This document shows, piece after piece, positions 4,956 to 6,984 of a stretch of 6,984 nucleotides of DNA (position 1 is its first letter; each line of letters begins with the position of its first letter). A program made the translations under genes and the position numbers. This DNA comes from Spirochaetales bacterium (GTDB lineage: Bacteria > Spirochaetota > Spirochaetia > JABEVK01). Location of the stretch: the NCBI GenBank assembly GCA_013043995.1, contig JABEVL010000054.1:1-6984 (forward strand), given 5' to 3'. The notes below the pieces were generated by a model. That model did not search any database. It was not told the DNA's origin and worked only from the letters and a program-made list of their open reading frames with translations.

Positions 4956-6470
4956 ATGATATTAAAAGAGCTTGAACCGTATCAATGCACCGCAGTAGAT
5001 GGAACCATGGATTTGTATAGAAAGATTGGTTTTAGTGCCATTCTTTTCCTTCCAGGTAAGGGCAAAACGCTCACCATGCTTGCGATAATTGAAAGATCGT
5101 TCAAAGAGCTTGGGGTTGAGGTTTGCATTGGGATTGTCCCAAAAAGCATTATCCCGACATGGAAACGTGAGATTGAACGAAGTACAGATTTTGGCGAAAG
5201 CATTGACTATGTTGAAATTGGAGCTGCTGGCGTAGCTAGTTTCGATATAAAGAAACTTGTGAGAAAAACAATAGTTTTCATAAGGACCGAGGCGTTCCAG
5301 ACCAAGGGTAAGGCATTAAGTGTTCTTATGACAAAGTTCTCATTTCAAAGGGAATGTATGTGCTTCATTGATGAAAGTTCCATGATCAAAAACCCAAAAA
5401 GCAACAGATCGAGCTTCATTAGGGGTTCTACTAGGCTAATAAAATATAGAACCATTCTAACTGGAAGCCCGGTAACGAAAAATATCAGTGACCTTTGGGC
5501 GCAGTTTGATTTTTTGAAACCTAGGTTTTTCGGCGTAGCTTTTAGCACTTTTGATAGAATGTACAACGTCAAGAGGTCCGTCAGAATCAACGAAGAGGGA
5601 GCGACCAGAACGGTCAATCAGTCTATGGCCGACGTTGCCCTGTTGCGGAAAAAGGCTTCAACTGAATTATTCAAGAGTGATGCTTGGCGAAAGCTCACCG
5701 AGGAGGCCGTTGTTTTAGAAAAGGAATTGAACGACGTGGCGGAGTTGGTTAGGAATGAGGTTTATATTAAAACAAACCCGCTCTGTTTCTTCTCTCCAAA
5801 GGAATCAGAAGTCCCCTCAGAAGAGGAGCTTTTTGTAGAAATGAACAAGGAGGAGAAAGAAGCCTATGTCAGCATGAAGCGGGATCTTTTTGCTATAGCA
5901 CAATCTGGCCAGGTTGTTAATATCAGCACAAGGACTGGAGTATTCCAGAAGTCAAGGCAGATTACAGGAGGGTTTCTTGATCGAGAAAATCAAATTTGCA
6001 AAGTTCCGTCAAAATTACAGACACTTTTGGATTTTATCGACGATTCAGAAGAACAGGCCATCATTACCTCTTCCTACATTGCTCCATGTAAGCTCATTTA
6101 TGAGACATTATCAGAAAAGAAATGCGACATGGTTCATGGGGAACGCTCAGACCGAGACAATCAGCAAGCCATAAGCAGGTTTGTCAACAAGGAGGTTCAA
6201 TACCTTGTAGCCTCTACAAGCTATATTTCCAAGGGTATCGACGGATTACAGATTTCTCAGTTGATGATTTTCTACGATGTTCCGACGCAAGACTTTGACC
6301 AAGTTAAGCGGCGCATATTTAGAAAGGGCCAGACAGGGAACCCAAGGTTTATCATCCTGACATCCGTAAATACGATAGATGAACGATGCTATTCTATGTT
6401 AAAATCTGGTGAAGATATTGCGTCTTCTATTTTCAATTATTCCGATGAAGATTTTGTCAATGCTTTCTAA
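4956..6470 (+). CDS. SNF2-type superfamily 2 helicase/ATPase
   Basis: A 504-residue soluble protein with both RecA-like lobes. In order: LEPYQ (6-10, Q-motif-like), the ATP loop PGKGKT (33-38), IVPKSIIPTW (60-69, motif Ia), FIDESSMIKN (137-146, motif II with DESS for DEAH), LTGSP (168-172, motif III), ITSSY (370-374), ASTSYISKGIDGLQ (419-432, motif V) and QVKRRIFRKGQ (449-459, motif VI with arginine fingers). The IKNPKS block after motif II and R-x-GQ in motif VI point to the SNF2 branch, in the compact form common in phages and mobile elements. It should translocate on double-stranded DNA using ATP. There is no fused nuclease or methylase domain. AGGGAGGAGA (4938-4947) is the ribosome site. 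The gene is A+T-richer than its upstream neighbours and convergent with a vsr remnant, consistent with a horizontally acquired restriction/defence or phage segment. Partner genes are not visible. Confidence 0.85.
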   Translation: MILKELEPYQCTAVDGTMDLYRKIGFSAILFLPGKGKTLTMLAIIERSFKELGVEVCIGIVPKSIIPTWKREIERSTDFGESIDYVEIGAAGVASFDIKKLVRKTIVFIRTEAFQTKGKALSVLMTKFSFQRECMCFIDESSMIKNPKSNRSSFIRGSTRLIKYRTILTGSPVTKNISDLWAQFDFLKPRFFGVAFSTFDRMYNVKRSVRINEEGATRTVNQSMADVALLRKKASTELFKSDAWRKLTEEAVVLEKELNDVAELVRNEVYIKTNPLCFFSPKESEVPSEEELFVEMNKEEKEAYVSMKRDLFAIAQSGQVVNISTRTGVFQKSRQITGGFLDRENQICKVPSKLQTLLDFIDDSEEQAIITSSYIAPCKLIYETLSEKKCDMVHGERSDRDNQQAISRFVNKEVQYLVASTSYISKGIDGLQISQLMIFYDVPTQDFDQVKRRIFRKGQTGNPRFIILTSVNTIDERCYSMLKSGEDIASSIFNYSDEDFVNAF

Positions 6471-6574
6471 ATGGTACGAGGGTCCGCCTTGGAAGACCCT
6501 GCCGGGTGACTGAAAAATTTAGGAACCTCCTAAGATAATGTTGGATGGACGCCTCGCGTGGAAGATAAATAAAA

Positions 6575-6598
6575 ATGCCAATCATCCATGCTTGGCAT
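6575..6598 (-). terminator. Probable rho-independent terminator of the vsr remnant
   Basis: ATGCCAA (6575-6581) and TTGGCAT (6592-6598) form a 7-bp stem with a 10-base loop. On the minus strand it starts 3 bases after the vsr stop codon and is followed by TTTTT ATTTATC. The stem is weak in G+C. No T-run follows on the plus strand, so it is not a good terminator for the helicase gene. The 104 bases between the helicase stop and this stem hold only a weak AGGGTC/GACCCT dyad (6479-6500). Confidence 0.55.
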
Positions 6599-6601
6599 AA
6601 C

Positions 6602-6883
6602 TCACTTGAATTGTTTGAATTTTCCATCAGCAATAATCCACTTTGAAATCTTCTGAAAAAGTTCATCCATGTTTTTATTTTTTTTCGCCTTTTTTATAGC
6701 GAATTCCCAGACAAAAATAATTCTATAATTTTGCTTTTTGAGCACTTTAATTGTCATTATATCTCTATCTCTATTTTTCTGAGTTTTATCATTCCAAAAA
6801 GCAAATCGCGTTTTTGGCAACCTAAACCATTGGCAATTATGACCATGCCAAAATCATCCATTTATAAATATGACATAGGGCGG
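6602..6883 (-). pseudogene. vsr: Very short patch repair endonuclease (Vsr), broken
   Basis: The minus strand from about 6883 to TGA at 6602-6604 reads PPYVIFING, an in-frame TGA stop (6856-6854), then FWHGHNCQWFRLPKTRFAFW. It continues NDKTQKNRDRDIMTIKVLKK and NYRIIFVWEFAIKK to the end. This follows the Vsr family closely: GCFWHGH-C, LPKT--FW--K---N--RD, and --R---VWE. Known: Vsr nicks T:G mismatches left by deamination of 5-methylcytosine and is usually encoded beside a cytosine methylase. The TGA replaces the conserved cysteine before FWH, a zinc ligand in E. coli Vsr. The cysteine after VWE is Phe, so a second ligand is gone. No credible N-terminal half with the catalytic Asp motif (PGRPD-like) precedes it. 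A TTG start at 6820 would leave only a 72-residue C-terminal piece. It is therefore a decayed gene; no methylase is in the window. Confidence 0.8.
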
Positions 6884-6942
6884 TTTTTCCTTTTGGTATT
6901 GCCTTGATAACAACACCGTAAAAGGCCGCCCTTTTTATGTCA
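6871..6942. repeat. Bulged 72-base inverted repeat at the vsr break point
   Basis: Paired blocks from outside in are TGACATA/TATGTCA (6871-6877, 6936-6942), GGGCGG/CCGCCC (6878-6883, 6926-6931) and CCTTTT/AAAAGG (6889-6894, 6920-6925). GGTATTG/CAACACC (6895-6901, 6911-6917) follows with one mismatch. The loop is 9 bases. Unpaired bulges are TTTTT on the left arm, TTTT on the right and GT near the loop. It spans the point where vsr similarity ends. To its right (6943-6984) nothing is recognisable. It may be the end of a small palindromic mobile element. Confidence 0.6.
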
Positions 6943-6984
6943 AAAGCGGAACTGGTGAACCGGTGATTTCCGGAACTTTATCAC

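Noticed and set aside
6479..6500. AGGGTC/GACCCT dyad after the helicase stop as a terminator
   Set aside because: Only 6 bp of stem and no T-run after it.
6871..6942. Integron attC site
   Set aside because: The bulged palindrome is attC-like in shape, but the outer boxes lack the AAC/GTT core (RYYYAAC and GTTRRRY), and no integrase or cassette array is visible.
1..6984. CRISPR array, tRNA, rRNA or transposase genes
   Set aside because: No regularly spaced short repeats, no cloverleaf-like segments and no transposase-like frames were found on either strand.

Overview
The window looks bacterial, most likely from a Gram-negative organism able to live with little or no oxygen. Purine-rich Shine-Dalgarno sites precede most genes and sigma70-type promoters are readable. 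The Hcp fragment carries the short-spaced N-terminal cysteine pattern of anaerobe-type (Desulfovibrio-like) hybrid cluster proteins. I cannot name a genus. The left two thirds (about 1-4200) has fairly even base composition. About 4360-4850 is clearly richer in G+C, the helicase gene (4956-6470) is poorer, and the last 400 bases are very A+T-rich. The right third is therefore a mosaic of accessory DNA.

Region 1 (1-2671) is a compact nitrosative-stress/redox module. The 5' part of hcp runs leftward from base 598. Divergent from it are a CRP/FNR-family regulator (742-1404, GTG start) and a TetR-family regulator (1404-1988). These two share bases in a TGATG stop/start overlap. A ferredoxin-like iron-sulfur protein follows (2033-2671). 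Two near-identical palindromes of form GGTAAGTA-N6-TACTTACC lie at 682-703 and 1998-2019. One is in the hcp/regulator promoter region and the other is in the ferredoxin promoter. They are the obvious operators for the TetR protein. A second dyad with 5-4-5 geometry (704-717) sits where a class II CRP/FNR activator would bind for hcp, about -41.5 from the predicted start. The picture is one activator and one repressor controlling hcp and its partner ferredoxin from both ends of a regulator operon.

Region 2 (2699-4204) is a membrane-embedded, processive-type family 2 glycosyltransferase. It has an extended -10 promoter placed so that transcription may begin at its start codon.

Region 3 (4205-4955) holds a small AbrB/MazE-type antitoxin gene and a C-terminally truncated MazF/PemK-type toxin gene. 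After them comes a 67-bp, 97%-identical copy of part of the glycosyltransferase gene, ending just before the ribosome binding site of the next gene.

Region 4 (4956-6984) holds a compact SNF2-type superfamily 2 helicase, then a convergent, decayed vsr (very short patch repair endonuclease) gene and a bulged 72-base hairpin. This resembles the debris of a mobile or defence island. No tRNA, rRNA, CRISPR array or intact transposase was seen.
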